The notes below the pieces were generated by a model, which was not told the DNA's origin, made no database searches, and was given only the letters and a program-made list of their open reading frames with translations. Below are positions 13,915 through 20,782 of a stretch of DNA of 20,782 nt, piece after piece. The DNA is from a virus. The DNA lies in the IMG/VR virus record IMGVR_UViG_3300021859_000214, positions 1-20,782 of that record. One strand, given 5' to 3'. Position 1 is the stretch's first letter. Every line of letters begins with the position of its first letter. The position numbers and the translations under genes were made by a program.

Positions 13915-14217
13915 TCAGCGGATGGCGTCTTCGGGCAGCTCGTCGTCGTCGAGCTCGGGGAGCGGCGGGATCCCATCGGGTCGCTCGAGCAGCCGCAGAC
14001 TCGGGTCGCGCATGCGCGCGCGCTCCTGCTCGAGCCAGGCGTCGAAGAGCGCCGGGTCGTTCCGGTCGAGCCAGGCGCCGCCGCCGGGTTGGTAGCCGAA
14101 GGCGACTCCCACGCGATCCTGCGCGAGCTGAGCTCGGAGCTCCTGAGCGAACGCCGACGCGCCCTCGATGTGTCCGCCGAGCTCGGCCGTCGTGTCGTCG
14201 GAGAAGCGCCAGATCAT
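13915..14217 (-). CDS. Unrecognised small protein between gpF-like and protease genes
   Basis: This 100-residue protein begins MIWRFSDDTTAELGGHIEGA. It is acidic, with AQELRAQLAQDRVGVAFGY, WLEQERARMRDPSLRLL and an ending of LPELDDDELPEDAIR. No domain is recognised. Its start overlaps the gpF-type stop by four bases, and the next gene begins four bases after its stop. The acidic tail resembles assembly chaperones or scaffold helpers, but that is only an impression. Confidence 0.68.
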   Translation of the reverse strand: MIWRFSDDTTAELGGHIEGASAFAQELRAQLAQDRVGVAFGYQPGGGAWLDRNDPALFDAWLEQERARMRDPSLRLLERPDGIPPLPELDDDELPEDAIR

Positions 14218-15755
14218 CGTCCAAGCTCGCCGAGGACGAAGAGCCAGTGCTCAGGGTCCCGCTTGATCCAAGCAGCCAGGTTTCCCCAAAAGGCGTCGTA
14301 GGCAAAGAGCAGCTCCATGCCCGTCGAGATTAGCTCGGTGGTGTCGAGCTCAGCATCGCGCCGATAGGGCGCCCGGCGGTCCTTCGCGTACTGCTTGCCG
14401 CTGTACCAATGGTAGAAATCGTCATCCCAGCACATGCCGTTGCGACCGTGATCGGTGGCATGGTCGCGGCCGGCTCGGGATCGCAAAAACGAGATCGTGC
14501 GAGCGCGCAGCTCGGGCATGTGGAACTCGAGCGTGTGACCCAGCTCGTGCGCGAGAGCCGCTCCCCCTTCACGGGTAGTGTACCGCAGGGCCTTCACGCT
14601 CTCGATGCAGTACGCGTTGCCACTGACACGCCCGTAGCTCCAGGTGTTGTCGGCGATCTTGATGGCCGGCCCACACACCTTGCTGAAGAATCCGAGCACC
14701 TCGGCGCCGAGCGGGTCCCGCTCGAGCTTGGAGATCTTGAACGCGCGGCGTCTGCCCATCGTGGCGCGGTGCCCAGCAACGCCAGCGGCCGCCTGCAGCA
14801 GCGCGTTGAGCTCGCCGGACTGCTCACGCAGCGTGCGGTTGCCGTCGAGGCCCTCGAGCTCGTCGCGCACCCGCGTCATGGCCGGCGACTCAACGCCGGC
14901 GAGCTGCTTGCGCACCTCGTCGACGGTGAGGTCGAGGCCCAGTTCGAGCGCCGCGCGTCCTCGAGCCACCGAGCGCGCGACGTCCTCGCCGTAGCGCGGC
15001 GTGTACGCGTCGACCCAGCGATCGACTTCCAGCGTCGGCTTCTTGGTGCGCTTGGTGACGCGCTTGCGCGTCGTCGTGCCCTTTGCGGCCTTGCCCTCGA
15101 AGTCGAGCAGCAGCTGCCGGTCGTGCTTCGCCGGGTCGGGTTTCCACTGCGGCGCCTCGGTCGGGATCTGCCCCCAGCCGGGCGGTGTCGGCTCGATGTC
15201 GTCGGGCGGCCGCTTGATGCCGCCGCGGCGTTCGACGTCAGCCGGACGTTGATTGCGGATCCCCGCTCGGCAGCGGTGGTGCCTCGGCGGGATGTTCCCC
15301 TGTCGCCACCAGGGATCGTCGTGCGGCAACAGCGTGCCGTCGCGCTCTTCGCACCCGTCGGTCGTGCGGCTGTCGAGGACCGCGTCGTAGAGCCAGAACG
15401 GCCGAACCGCGAGCGTATCGGGGTCGGTGTGCTGCGCGTACCGGCCGGCGTTGAAGGCTCGCTGCGTCGCGTTGCGAAAGACGGTCTCGATGTGCGCGGG
15501 GTCGCGGAGGGTCCCGGTGACCCGCAGTTTGAAGTCGCGGAGGTCCTCGCCCTTTTCGAGCGAGGCCGTGATCGCGTCAAAGACCCGCTGCACCTGCGCG
15601 AGCTGCAGGCCGCCACCCACCCAGAACGCATCCGCCTTGTTGGCGTCGTCGAGCCTGAGCGCCTGCGCGCGCGTCATGACGACGCGCCGCCGAAACCATG
15701 TGAGCGCCTCGTCGTAGCGCTCGACGTCCGGAGTGACCTTCCAGCCGAAGGCCAT
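14214..15755 (-). CDS. Mu gpF-like minor head protein with C-terminal zincin-like metallopeptidase domain
   Basis: This 513-residue protein begins MAFGWKVTPDVERYDEALTW. Residues about 80 to 170 match the Mu gpF/SPP1 gp7 minor head family: VFRNATQRAFNAGRYAQ, PFWLYDAVLDSRTTDGCEER and PPRHHRCRAGIRNQRP. The middle is basic (TTTRKRVTKRTKKP). Residues about 335 to 513 form another domain with GGAALAHELGHTLEFH: HELGH at 403-407 is a zinc-binding HExxH motif with the catalytic glutamate at 404. Downstream TTELISTGMELLFA offers Glu474 or Glu481 as the third ligand. Minor head proteins of this family sometimes carry toxin-like C-terminal domains and can be packaged in the head, so this peptidase may enter the host with the DNA. 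Alternatively it acts in capsid maturation. Start ATG 15755 is three bases after the portal stop. Confidence 0.85.
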   Translation of the reverse strand: MAFGWKVTPDVERYDEALTWFRRRVVMTRAQALRLDDANKADAFWVGGGLQLAQVQRVFDAITASLEKGEDLRDFKLRVTGTLRDPAHIETVFRNATQRAFNAGRYAQHTDPDTLAVRPFWLYDAVLDSRTTDGCEERDGTLLPHDDPWWRQGNIPPRHHRCRAGIRNQRPADVERRGGIKRPPDDIEPTPPGWGQIPTEAPQWKPDPAKHDRQLLLDFEGKAAKGTTTRKRVTKRTKKPTLEVDRWVDAYTPRYGEDVARSVARGRAALELGLDLTVDEVRKQLAGVESPAMTRVRDELEGLDGNRTLREQSGELNALLQAAAGVAGHRATMGRRRAFKISKLERDPLGAEVLGFFSKVCGPAIKIADNTWSYGRVSGNAYCIESVKALRYTTREGGAALAHELGHTLEFHMPELRARTISFLRSRAGRDHATDHGRNGMCWDDDFYHWYSGKQYAKDRRAPYRRDAELDTTELISTGMELLFAYDAFWGNLAAWIKRDPEHWLFVLGELGR

Positions 15756-15758
15756 GGA

Positions 15759-17375
15759 TCACGCGTCCTGGTTCGCCGAGTGCCTGCCCGCGAGCTCGCC
15801 GAGCGTCAGGGCCCGATACACGAGCTCCTGCAGGTCGGTCTGGTCGAGCTTCGGGTAGATCTCACGCAGTCGCGCGCGCAGGTCCTCGTACGAGTCGCTC
15901 TCGTCGATGGCGCGTGCGATAGCCTCGAGCGTCGGCTCGAGCGCGCGCTGCGCCGCCGCGGTCGCGGTCTCGACCAGATCGTCGGCGAAGAGCTGCCCGC
16001 CGACGAACCCGGGCGCCTCCGACGGCGCCGCGCCGCTCGCGAGCCGTATGCCAAGCGAGGCCTTCGCCTTCGGCGGCTTCGGCGCCTTCGGTGCCTTGGG
16101 ATCTGCAGGATCCGCCGGCGCCGGCGCGCCCGGTAGGACGGGGGCCGGAGCGGGATCGGGCTTGGTGCGGCCCTTCACGAAGTCGAGCCGAAAGCGTTCC
16201 TTGATCGCCTTGTCGTCGAGCTCGAAGCCGAGCCGGTCGAGCGTCTCGAGGCCCTCGCCGAGCGTCTTGATCGTCGTCGCGCTCGCCTGCAGGTCCTCCT
16301 CGGGCTCGACCGGGTAGACCGGCCAGGGCGCGAGCGAGCGCGAGCCGAAGTTCCACTCGGCCCACCAGACGAGGCTCTGATCGTGCAGCGTGGTGGTAAC
16401 CGTCTCCGCGTCAAACCGAAGCTTGGGCTCCTCGTTCTGCTCAGCCTGCGACTCCGCGGCGGCCCGCGACCCGGTGCCGTCCTTGATCTCGGTATTGAGG
16501 TTGCTGCCTCGAATCAGGATCGTGATCGCGGCATTCGCCGCGTCGATCTGCGCCTTGTAGATGCGCTCGGTGTTCGCCGAGACCTCGACGAGCTTGAGCT
16601 GGAAGCCAGGCGGTAGCGCGACGATTCGATCGGTGCCTGCGTCCTTGAGGTCCTTCGCGAGCTCCCGGCGTTGCTCCTTGGTGGCGCCTTCTGGCGCTTC
16701 GGAAACAAGCGTCGAAGCCTTCTCGCCATGGCGCGCCCAGTCGAGGCGCGCGTAGTGCTTGAGCAGCACCCAGTTGGCCAGAGACCGCCATGCCCCATGC
16801 GCCCAGGGACGGTCGTGACCAAACGGCCGGTGCAGGATCCACTCACCGTCACCCGCAACGACCTCGTGCTCACGGTGATGATCATCGCGTAGCGTCCACC
16901 GACGGAAGGGGAAGCTGTACTGCAGCGACTGCGGGTGCCACAGGCGCGGCATCGGCAGCAGCCGGTTGCCGTGATCTTCGAGCGCCTGCCAATGATGGCG
17001 CATGGGCGCCACGCCGAGCAGCAGACCCCACTTGTGCATGAGCCGAAGCTCTGACTCGGGGTATGCAGCCCAGAAATCCTCACCGGCCTCGAGCGCCTTG
17101 ACCGCGCGATTGCTGCGGCGCTTGTCGCCGCTCGGCTCGAAGTCGGGACGGAGCCCAAAGAGAGCATCGCCGCGGGCGCCAAGCCCGCCCTCGACCCGCT
17201 CGTCGGTCAGCAGCCACTCGCAAACCTGCACGGCGCGCGTGAGGTTGCCGCTCTCAGCAGACTGCATGGCCGCGCGCAGAAGCGACGGGGACCACTCGGT
17301 GAAGACCCGGACGCTGGGCGCGACGATCGCGTCGTCGAGCTCGTCGGCCTTCGGTCGCTTGGTTGTTTTGGCCAT
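15759..17375 (-). CDS. Portal protein (Mu gp29-like, DUF935)
   Basis: This 538-residue protein begins MAKTTKRPKADELDDAIVAP. It follows the large terminase by two bases and contains the gp29-type core: SLLRAAMQSAESGNLTRAVQ, DERVEGGLGARGDALFGL, LLLGVAPMRHHWQALEDHG, a wing region and ILIRGSNLNTEIKDGTGSRA. The C-terminus carries a Pro/Ala/Lys-rich linker (DPKAPKAPKPPKAKAS) and then a helical tail with ALEPTLEAIARAIDE. The portal forms the dodecameric ring through which DNA passes and joins head and tail. The frame is open to 17513, but a start inside the terminase gene is unlikely and ATG 17375 is adjacent to the terminase stop. Confidence 0.9.
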   Translation of the reverse strand: MAKTTKRPKADELDDAIVAPSVRVFTEWSPSLLRAAMQSAESGNLTRAVQVCEWLLTDERVEGGLGARGDALFGLRPDFEPSGDKRRSNRAVKALEAGEDFWAAYPESELRLMHKWGLLLGVAPMRHHWQALEDHGNRLLPMPRLWHPQSLQYSFPFRRWTLRDDHHREHEVVAGDGEWILHRPFGHDRPWAHGAWRSLANWVLLKHYARLDWARHGEKASTLVSEAPEGATKEQRRELAKDLKDAGTDRIVALPPGFQLKLVEVSANTERIYKAQIDAANAAITILIRGSNLNTEIKDGTGSRAAAESQAEQNEEPKLRFDAETVTTTLHDQSLVWWAEWNFGSRSLAPWPVYPVEPEEDLQASATTIKTLGEGLETLDRLGFELDDKAIKERFRLDFVKGRTKPDPAPAPVLPGAPAPADPADPKAPKAPKPPKAKASLGIRLASGAAPSEAPGFVGGQLFADDLVETATAAAQRALEPTLEAIARAIDESDSYEDLRARLREIYPKLDQTDLQELVYRALTLGELAGRHSANQDA

Positions 17376-17377
17376 CC

Positions 17378-18724
17378 TCAGCGCCGATCCGACTCGATGC
17401 GCAGCAGGCCGACGTCGTCGACCTGGTTGCCGAGCATCAGTTCCGTGAGAGCCCAGACCAGAGCGTCGAGGCGATTCGGGCTCCACGCGCTCACGCCTGG
17501 CTCCCACTGACACAGCTCGTCCTCGAGCAGCGGGAACGCTCCTACGTGGTGCACGAGGTGCTGCTCGTAGAAGCTCGCGATCGGCTCGGCCCGCACCTGC
17601 TTTCCGCGCGACGCTCGAACCTGCCGAAAGCTCACCTCGCGGCTGATCGAGCGGATGTTCGACTCGACCAGGTCGCCGCCGTTGTTGACCTCGCCGACGA
17701 TGCGGTCTGCCTCGTGCGTGTTGTAGAGCGCGACCGCCGCGCTACCCCACTGCTCCGGTGTCGGCTTCTCGAGCGACGCGTCGGCGAGCACGTAGCCGTG
17801 CCCGTCCACGCCCAGACCGGCCGCGATGATGCCGGTCGCCGGCTGCTGCTGCGGGTCCTCCTCGTCGCTCTCGCTTGAGACCGACGGGTCGATCGCGACC
17901 ACGATGCGCACGAGCTCGGGACACTTGATGACCCGATCCCGCTCGATCCCGTCGCGCTTCCAGAGCGCACCGGGCGCGTCGTCGAGGATCTCGGCGTCGA
18001 GCTCCTGCCGGCCGAGGCGCGTACCCCGGTACTTGCGCAGGATGGTGCTGAGCCACTTCGGCGCTACGTTGCCGCGATTCTCGTCGGTGCTGCCCTTCGT
18101 GACCCTGCAGAGCGGGTCTGCGACTAATGCCTTGATGATCGCCGTCGGGCGCGGCGTCGTCGTGACGACCGCCTGCGGGTTGTCTCCGAGACGCAGGCCA
18201 AAGCACAGCTGGTCCCATGCCTCGGCGTAGCGCCACTTCGCAAGCTCGTCGGCCCATGCGAAGTCGTGCTGCGGTCCGCGCAGCTGGTCGGGCTCGTCGC
18301 CGCTGTACGTCGTGGCCTGGCAGCCGTTCGGCCACGTCAGCCGTCGCTTCGACGGCTCGTACTTCGGTTTGAACCACGGTGGCGCGACCGCGAGGATCCC
18401 GCTCTCGCCCTCGACCATGACGTCGCGCGCGTCGGCCGCCGTCTCCGCGACGAGCGCAATGCGGCGGTGCTTGCCGCTGGCCGCGCGCGCCTGGACGACC
18501 TCAGCCCCGGTGCGCGTTTTTCCGAACCCGCGGCCCGCGAGCACGAGCCAGAACTGCCAGTCGCCCTCGGGCTCGAACTGCTTGGGTCTGCCCCAGAAGC
18601 GCCACGAGTGATCGAGGAGCTTCGCCTCGTCGTCGCTCAGCGAGGCGAGGAACTCAGCTCGAAGGCGAGGATTCGCCGCCAGCCGCTCCGCCAGGCTCCT
18701 CGAGGCGGGATGCAAGCTGCTCAA
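17378..18724 (-). CDS. terL: Large terminase subunit (ATPase and nuclease)
   Basis: This 448-residue protein packages phage DNA into the procapsid. Walker A is AGRGFGKT at residues 63-70, Walker B is FAWADEL near 155-161, and the nuclease carries IVVAIDP (Asp279), EVNNGGD near 345-351 and RLDALVWAL (Asp420). Length and spacing agree with the Terminase_6 group, also found in gene transfer agents. The chosen start is TTG at 18724, with GGAG seven bases upstream. It overlaps the small terminase by 71 bases, and no ATG is available before residue 102. Another in-frame TTG nine bases later is the alternative. The enzyme should act with the small subunit upstream and the portal downstream. Confidence 0.95.
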   Translation of the reverse strand: MSSLHPASRSLAERLAANPRLRAEFLASLSDDEAKLLDHSWRFWGRPKQFEPEGDWQFWLVLAGRGFGKTRTGAEVVQARAASGKHRRIALVAETAADARDVMVEGESGILAVAPPWFKPKYEPSKRRLTWPNGCQATTYSGDEPDQLRGPQHDFAWADELAKWRYAEAWDQLCFGLRLGDNPQAVVTTTPRPTAIIKALVADPLCRVTKGSTDENRGNVAPKWLSTILRKYRGTRLGRQELDAEILDDAPGALWKRDGIERDRVIKCPELVRIVVAIDPSVSSESDEEDPQQQPATGIIAAGLGVDGHGYVLADASLEKPTPEQWGSAAVALYNTHEADRIVGEVNNGGDLVESNIRSISREVSFRQVRASRGKQVRAEPIASFYEQHLVHHVGAFPLLEDELCQWEPGVSAWSPNRLDALVWALTELMLGNQVDDVGLLRIESDRR

Positions 18725-19196
18725 GCTTCCGCTCCAACGATGACTTAGCTTCGACGGGCACGGGGCCGCCGTCGGGTCCGGAGAGCTCGTGCCGCTTGGG
18801 CGCGTCGAGCCCGTTCAGTTTCGCGCGGCGATCCTCGATCTTGACGACGGCCTCGGCCGCCGAGATCACGCCCGTGGAAGCCTTGGCCCAGAGTCCCTTG
18901 GTGATGGCATCGAGCCGCTCGTTCGAGACCGCGCGCTCGCGCCGCACAACGTCGTCGGTCGTCTCTTTCGTGCGATCGAGCACGGCCTCGAGGTCGCCGT
19001 GAATCGTGCCGAGCGAGACGTTCAGGTGCGCGGCGATGTCGCGCAGCGGCCAGCCCGCGACGCGCAGCCTCGCTGCCTGCGCCCTTCGGTCTTCGATGAC
19101 CAGCTCGGCGGCCGCCCGCTTCGGCGTCCGCTTGCGCTTCGACTTCGCAGGCTTGGCCTTGCTGGCCTTGCCGCGCTTGCGTGCTGCCATGTTCAA
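18654..19196 (-). CDS. terS: Small terminase subunit
   Basis: This 180-residue protein begins MNMAARKRGKASKAKPAK; the first 30 residues are highly basic. A helix-turn-helix lies at about residues 42 to 75 (AARLRVAGWPLRDIAAHLNV, then SLGTIHGDLEAVL), followed by a helical oligomerisation region with RRAKLNGLDAPKRHELSG, a segment frequent in small terminases. It would recognise the packaging site and hand DNA to the large subunit. The last 71 bases overlap the large terminase start in another frame. A second start at 19190 (MAARKRG) is possible. An HTH regulator is the alternative, but the neighbour makes terminase far more likely. Confidence 0.88.
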   Translation of the reverse strand: MNMAARKRGKASKAKPAKSKRKRTPKRAAAELVIEDRRAQAARLRVAGWPLRDIAAHLNVSLGTIHGDLEAVLDRTKETTDDVVRRERAVSNERLDAITKGLWAKASTGVISAAEAVVKIEDRRAKLNGLDAPKRHELSGPDGGPVPVEAKSSLERKLEQLASRLEEPGGAAGGESSPSS

Positions 19197-19208
19197 CGCT
19201 CTTGGTGT

Positions 19209-19394
19209 TCAGCTGACATCGACAGTCAGCCGCACCCGTTTGGCCCCGCATCTACATGGCTCGTCCACCTCGATCGTGACCGTGTTGTCGGGACCGATCG
19301 CCGGTAGCCTCGGACGATCCGCCTCGGGGACGGCACGCTCGGCGTCACATCGTACGCAGCGCGCTCGCACGTCCACTTCGAGATCGAATCGCAT
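19209..19394 (-). CDS. Small cysteine-pair protein upstream of the terminase
   Basis: This 61-residue protein begins MRFDLEVDVRARCVRCDAER and contains two cysteine pairs, CVRC and CRC, about 33 residues apart, with a beta strand (NTVTIEVDEP) between them. This is a small zinc-ribbon layout. The Mu Com protein, a 62-residue zinc-binding translational activator, has a similar size and two cysteine pairs, but spacing and sequence differ, so I do not call it Com. It lies 12 bases before the small terminase. The DNA before its start is pyrimidine-rich, so the ribosome site is weak. Coding is likely but not certain. Confidence 0.58.
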   Translation of the reverse strand: MRFDLEVDVRARCVRCDAERAVPEADRPRLPAIGPDNTVTIEVDEPCRCGAKRVRLTVDVS

Positions 19395-19416
19395 CCGAGG
19401 GAGGAGCGTAACCCCT

Positions 19417-19746
19417 CTACCCCTCGATCCCCTTCCCCCCTATATGTGTTTGGCGTGATCGTTTCTGTCGCTTTTGTTTGCCGAGGAGGTCGTTGATCGT
19501 GGCCTCGTCGAGGCGCGATGCGAGCAGGGGGCCGATCTTCGGAAGTCCAAGCAAGTCCTCGAGAATGCAGCCCCAGCGCCCACCGACCTTCACGCCGATT
19601 TTCGTCCGGAAGAGAAATCTGCGCGCGCGCACCGTCGAAAAGTGGTCCCCATCGGTGCTCAGGACGTGCGCGAGGTCGGCCGCCTCGATGTGAATCTTGA
19701 GCAGCCGACGGGGGAGCTTCGGCACGTCGCGACGGGATGCACTCAT
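19417..19746 (-). CDS. Small putative HTH DNA-binding protein before the terminase
   Basis: This 109-residue protein begins MSASRRDVPKLPRRLLKIH at ATG 19746, overlapping the previous stop as ATGA. The segment FSTVRARRFLFRTKIGVKV followed by GGRWGCILEDLLGLP is reminiscent of excisionase/MerR-type helix-turn-helix proteins, where a GGRW-type strand follows the recognition helix. The C-terminus is very basic (GKQKRQKRSRQTHIGGKG). It could regulate late genes or serve in DNA recognition for packaging. The frame is open to 20118, but that region belongs to the upstream gene. The function is inferred from this short resemblance. Confidence 0.6.
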   Translation of the reverse strand: MSASRRDVPKLPRRLLKIHIEAADLAHVLSTDGDHFSTVRARRFLFRTKIGVKVGGRWGCILEDLLGLPKIGPLLASRLDEATINDLLGKQKRQKRSRQTHIGGKGIEG

Positions 19747-20645
19747 GCGGTGCCCTTGACCTTGAAGCGGTCGCGCAGCGCCCAGCGGGCCTCGCCCCAC
19801 GCTTGCCAGGCGGCTGCTCGGAGGGCGTAGGCCGACGCTCTCACCTTCGCCAGCTTCGCGCCGCGTCCTCGAGCTCGGCGAGCATGCAGGATGGCGATCA
19901 TGGCCTTCTCGTCGGTTACCTCGACGAGCGCGCTGGCGATGTGCTGCGCATCCTCGGCTCGCCGTTCCTTGCGTCGGTGCTTGCGTCGGCCGCCGTCGAG
20001 CTCGGCGGTCTCGGACGCTTGCACGACGAGCCTGGCACGCTGTGCGGCCCTCGCCGCTGCGGCGCGCTCTTCGGTGATGAGCTCGAGCCCCTCGGGTACC
20101 AGGTGGTACAGCGCGCACAGGCGGTCAGTGTGGCCGGAGAGTGGGCGCGGCGCCTTCGCGGTCGTGAGCGGCTCGGTGTGGCGCCCGCGCCGCTGAGTGT
20201 CGCCGCTGAGGAGCAGGCGGCTGACATGACCCGTGGTCCACTGCTCGCCGAGCGGCCCGTAGTAGACCCGCAGCGCGTTGGCGAGGGTCGGGCTCGAATC
20301 CGCCGCGACTCGACGCAGCAGCGAGTCGTATTCGTACCAGTCCTCGGCGCGGCGCTGGTCGGGAGTGAACCCGCGCACGTTGCGGAACTCACTCGTGATT
20401 GCTGCCGTGAGCGCTGGTCGCTCGCCGATCCTCTGACCGTGGGAGCCCAGCACCGGCTCGTTCGCAGGCATGCCGTACTCGTGGCCCTCCTGCCGGATGA
20501 GGTGCGGCAGGAAGAGCACGATGTTGTCGATCATCGCGCCGGCGGTGCTGCGCTCGAAGATGGCCACCGCTTCGTTGCAGAACCACCGGAGCTTGTTCTC
20601 GTCGGTGAAGCTGATCGCCTGAGCGAGTAGCGCTGCAGCGCTCAT
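19743..20645 (-). CDS. Unrecognised 300-residue protein before the late genes
   Basis: This protein begins MSAAALLAQAISFTDENKLR at ATG 20645, overlapping the preceding TGA as ATGA; a start at 20699 would lie inside the preceding gene. It is helical, with FCNEAVAIFERSTAGAM, SEFRNVRGFTPDQRRAEDW and YEYDSLLRRVAADSSPTLAN. A strongly basic patch GGRRKHRRKERR lies at residues 218-229, and the C-terminal helix (SAYALRAAAWQAWGEARWAL) is alanine/tryptophan-rich. I recognise no family. The basic patch suggests nucleic acid contact. By position it may be an early-to-late regulator or a replication-associated protein, but nothing proves this. Confidence 0.72.
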   Translation of the reverse strand: MSAAALLAQAISFTDENKLRWFCNEAVAIFERSTAGAMIDNIVLFLPHLIRQEGHEYGMPANEPVLGSHGQRIGERPALTAAITSEFRNVRGFTPDQRRAEDWYEYDSLLRRVAADSSPTLANALRVYYGPLGEQWTTGHVSRLLLSGDTQRRGRHTEPLTTAKAPRPLSGHTDRLCALYHLVPEGLELITEERAAAARAAQRARLVVQASETAELDGGRRKHRRKERRAEDAQHIASALVEVTDEKAMIAILHARRARGRGAKLAKVRASAYALRAAAWQAWGEARWALRDRFKVKGTA

Positions 20646-20782
20646 GGACTGTCCCCGAACCTCTGCACGAGCTGCTCGAGCGCATCGATGCTGCGACACT
20701 CGACCTCGACGCGGCCGATTCGCACGACGAAGAGCGACGACGGCGATCGCTCGTCACCGCGCTCGAGCTGCCGCTCGACACG
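20642..20782 (-). CDS. Unknown protein, partial (only the C-terminal 46 residues in the window)
   Basis: A frame enters from the right edge and ends in TGA at 20644-20642, overlapping the next ATG. The visible residues include LFVVRIGRVEVECRSIDALE and end in QRFGDSP, with beta-strand then helix character. Too little is present for identification. The coupled stop and protein-like composition support that it is real. Confidence 0.55.
   Translation of the reverse strand, partial: RVERQLERGDERSPSSLFVVRIGRVEVECRSIDALEQLVQRFGDSP

Larger units (their letters stand above)
1..20782 (-). mobile_element. Contractile-tailed, Mu-like mosaic phage late gene block (partial; probable prophage)
   Basis: The order terminase, portal, gpF, protease/scaffold, capsid, connectors, sheath, tube, frameshifted chaperone, tape measure, hub and spike is the canonical late-gene order of a myovirus. 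All genes share one strand with start/stop overlaps, so they probably form one transcript. Several proteins are of Mu type (gp29 portal, gpF, gpG, gp36), while the large terminase is of the Terminase_6 type also used by gene transfer agents. Both ends of the window cut through genes, so the element extends further on each side. No integrase, transposase or attachment site is visible, so whether it is integrated cannot be decided here. Confidence 0.93.

Noticed and set aside
16067-16100. Short tandem DNA repeat in the portal gene
   Set aside because: It simply encodes the Pro/Ala/Lys linker (KAPKAPKPPKA) and is too short and irregular to be a separate repeat element.
14409-16136. 575-codon plus-strand frame antisense to portal and gpF-like genes
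   Set aside because: It is the mirror of two well-supported genes and shows no domain or ribosome site.
17378-18724. Gene transfer agent on the basis of the Terminase_6-type enzyme
   Set aside because: Known alpha-proteobacterial gene transfer agents have non-contractile tails and a different gene set. Here sheath and Mu-like parts are present.
1-20782. Headless tailocin or R-type bacteriocin
   Set aside because: Complete portal, terminase, protease/scaffold and capsid genes are present, so a DNA-containing head is expected.

Overview
This window is a continuous block of structural genes from a contractile-tailed (myovirus-type) phage, most likely a prophage with a mosaic, partly Mu-like gene set. 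The DNA is very GC-rich, roughly two thirds by eye. Every supported gene lies on the minus strand and reads from the right end to the left. Almost every junction overlaps by 1 to 4 bases (ATGA, GTGA, TGATG or TAATG) or leaves only a few bases, so the block is probably one long late transcript. The largest gap between genes is about 53 bases. The many CTCGAG sites and GAG/CTC codons suggest a delta-proteobacterial or Myxococcota host, but that is an inference from composition only. I see no integrase, repressor, lysis, tRNA, rRNA or CRISPR feature.

Right end (20782 to 19209): four genes lie upstream of the terminase. They are the tail of an unknown gene, an unrecognised 300-residue protein, a small protein that resembles a helix-turn-helix (HTH) DNA-binding protein, and a 61-residue protein with two cysteine pairs. 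Packaging and head (19196 to 11075): small terminase, large terminase, a Mu gp29-type portal, a Mu gpF-type minor head protein fused to a HELGH metallopeptidase-like domain, two small proteins, a ClpP-type prohead protease with a scaffold-like C-terminal half that has its own internal start, and the major capsid protein. Head decoration and connector (11078 to 7337): a coiled-coil protein, a helix-hairpin-helix protein, a beta-rich protein, a gp36-type (DUF1320) connector fused to an N-terminal beta domain, a tail-terminator-like protein, a Mu gpG-type protein and a small unknown protein. Tail (7337 to 1): sheath, tube, two tail-assembly chaperone forms joined by a -1 ribosomal frameshift, tape measure, a tail/baseplate protein, a short hub-like protein, a small unknown protein, two paralogous spike-like proteins, and a gene that runs off the left edge.

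Together these genes would package DNA into a procapsid (terminase, portal, protease and scaffold, capsid), seal the head (connector, terminator, gpG) and build a contractile tail of about 90 to 100 nm, judging from a 629-residue tape measure.

Five points stand out. (1) The chaperone frameshift site A AAA AAA is followed by an 18-bp hairpin. (2) A similar beta-type module sits inside both the capsid and the sheath proteins. (3) The gpF protein carries a zincin-like C-terminal domain. (4) The spike gene is tandemly duplicated. (5) A strong internal ribosome site lies inside the protease gene. No wholly new multi-gene system is evident; the novelty is in the domain architectures and in the expression control.
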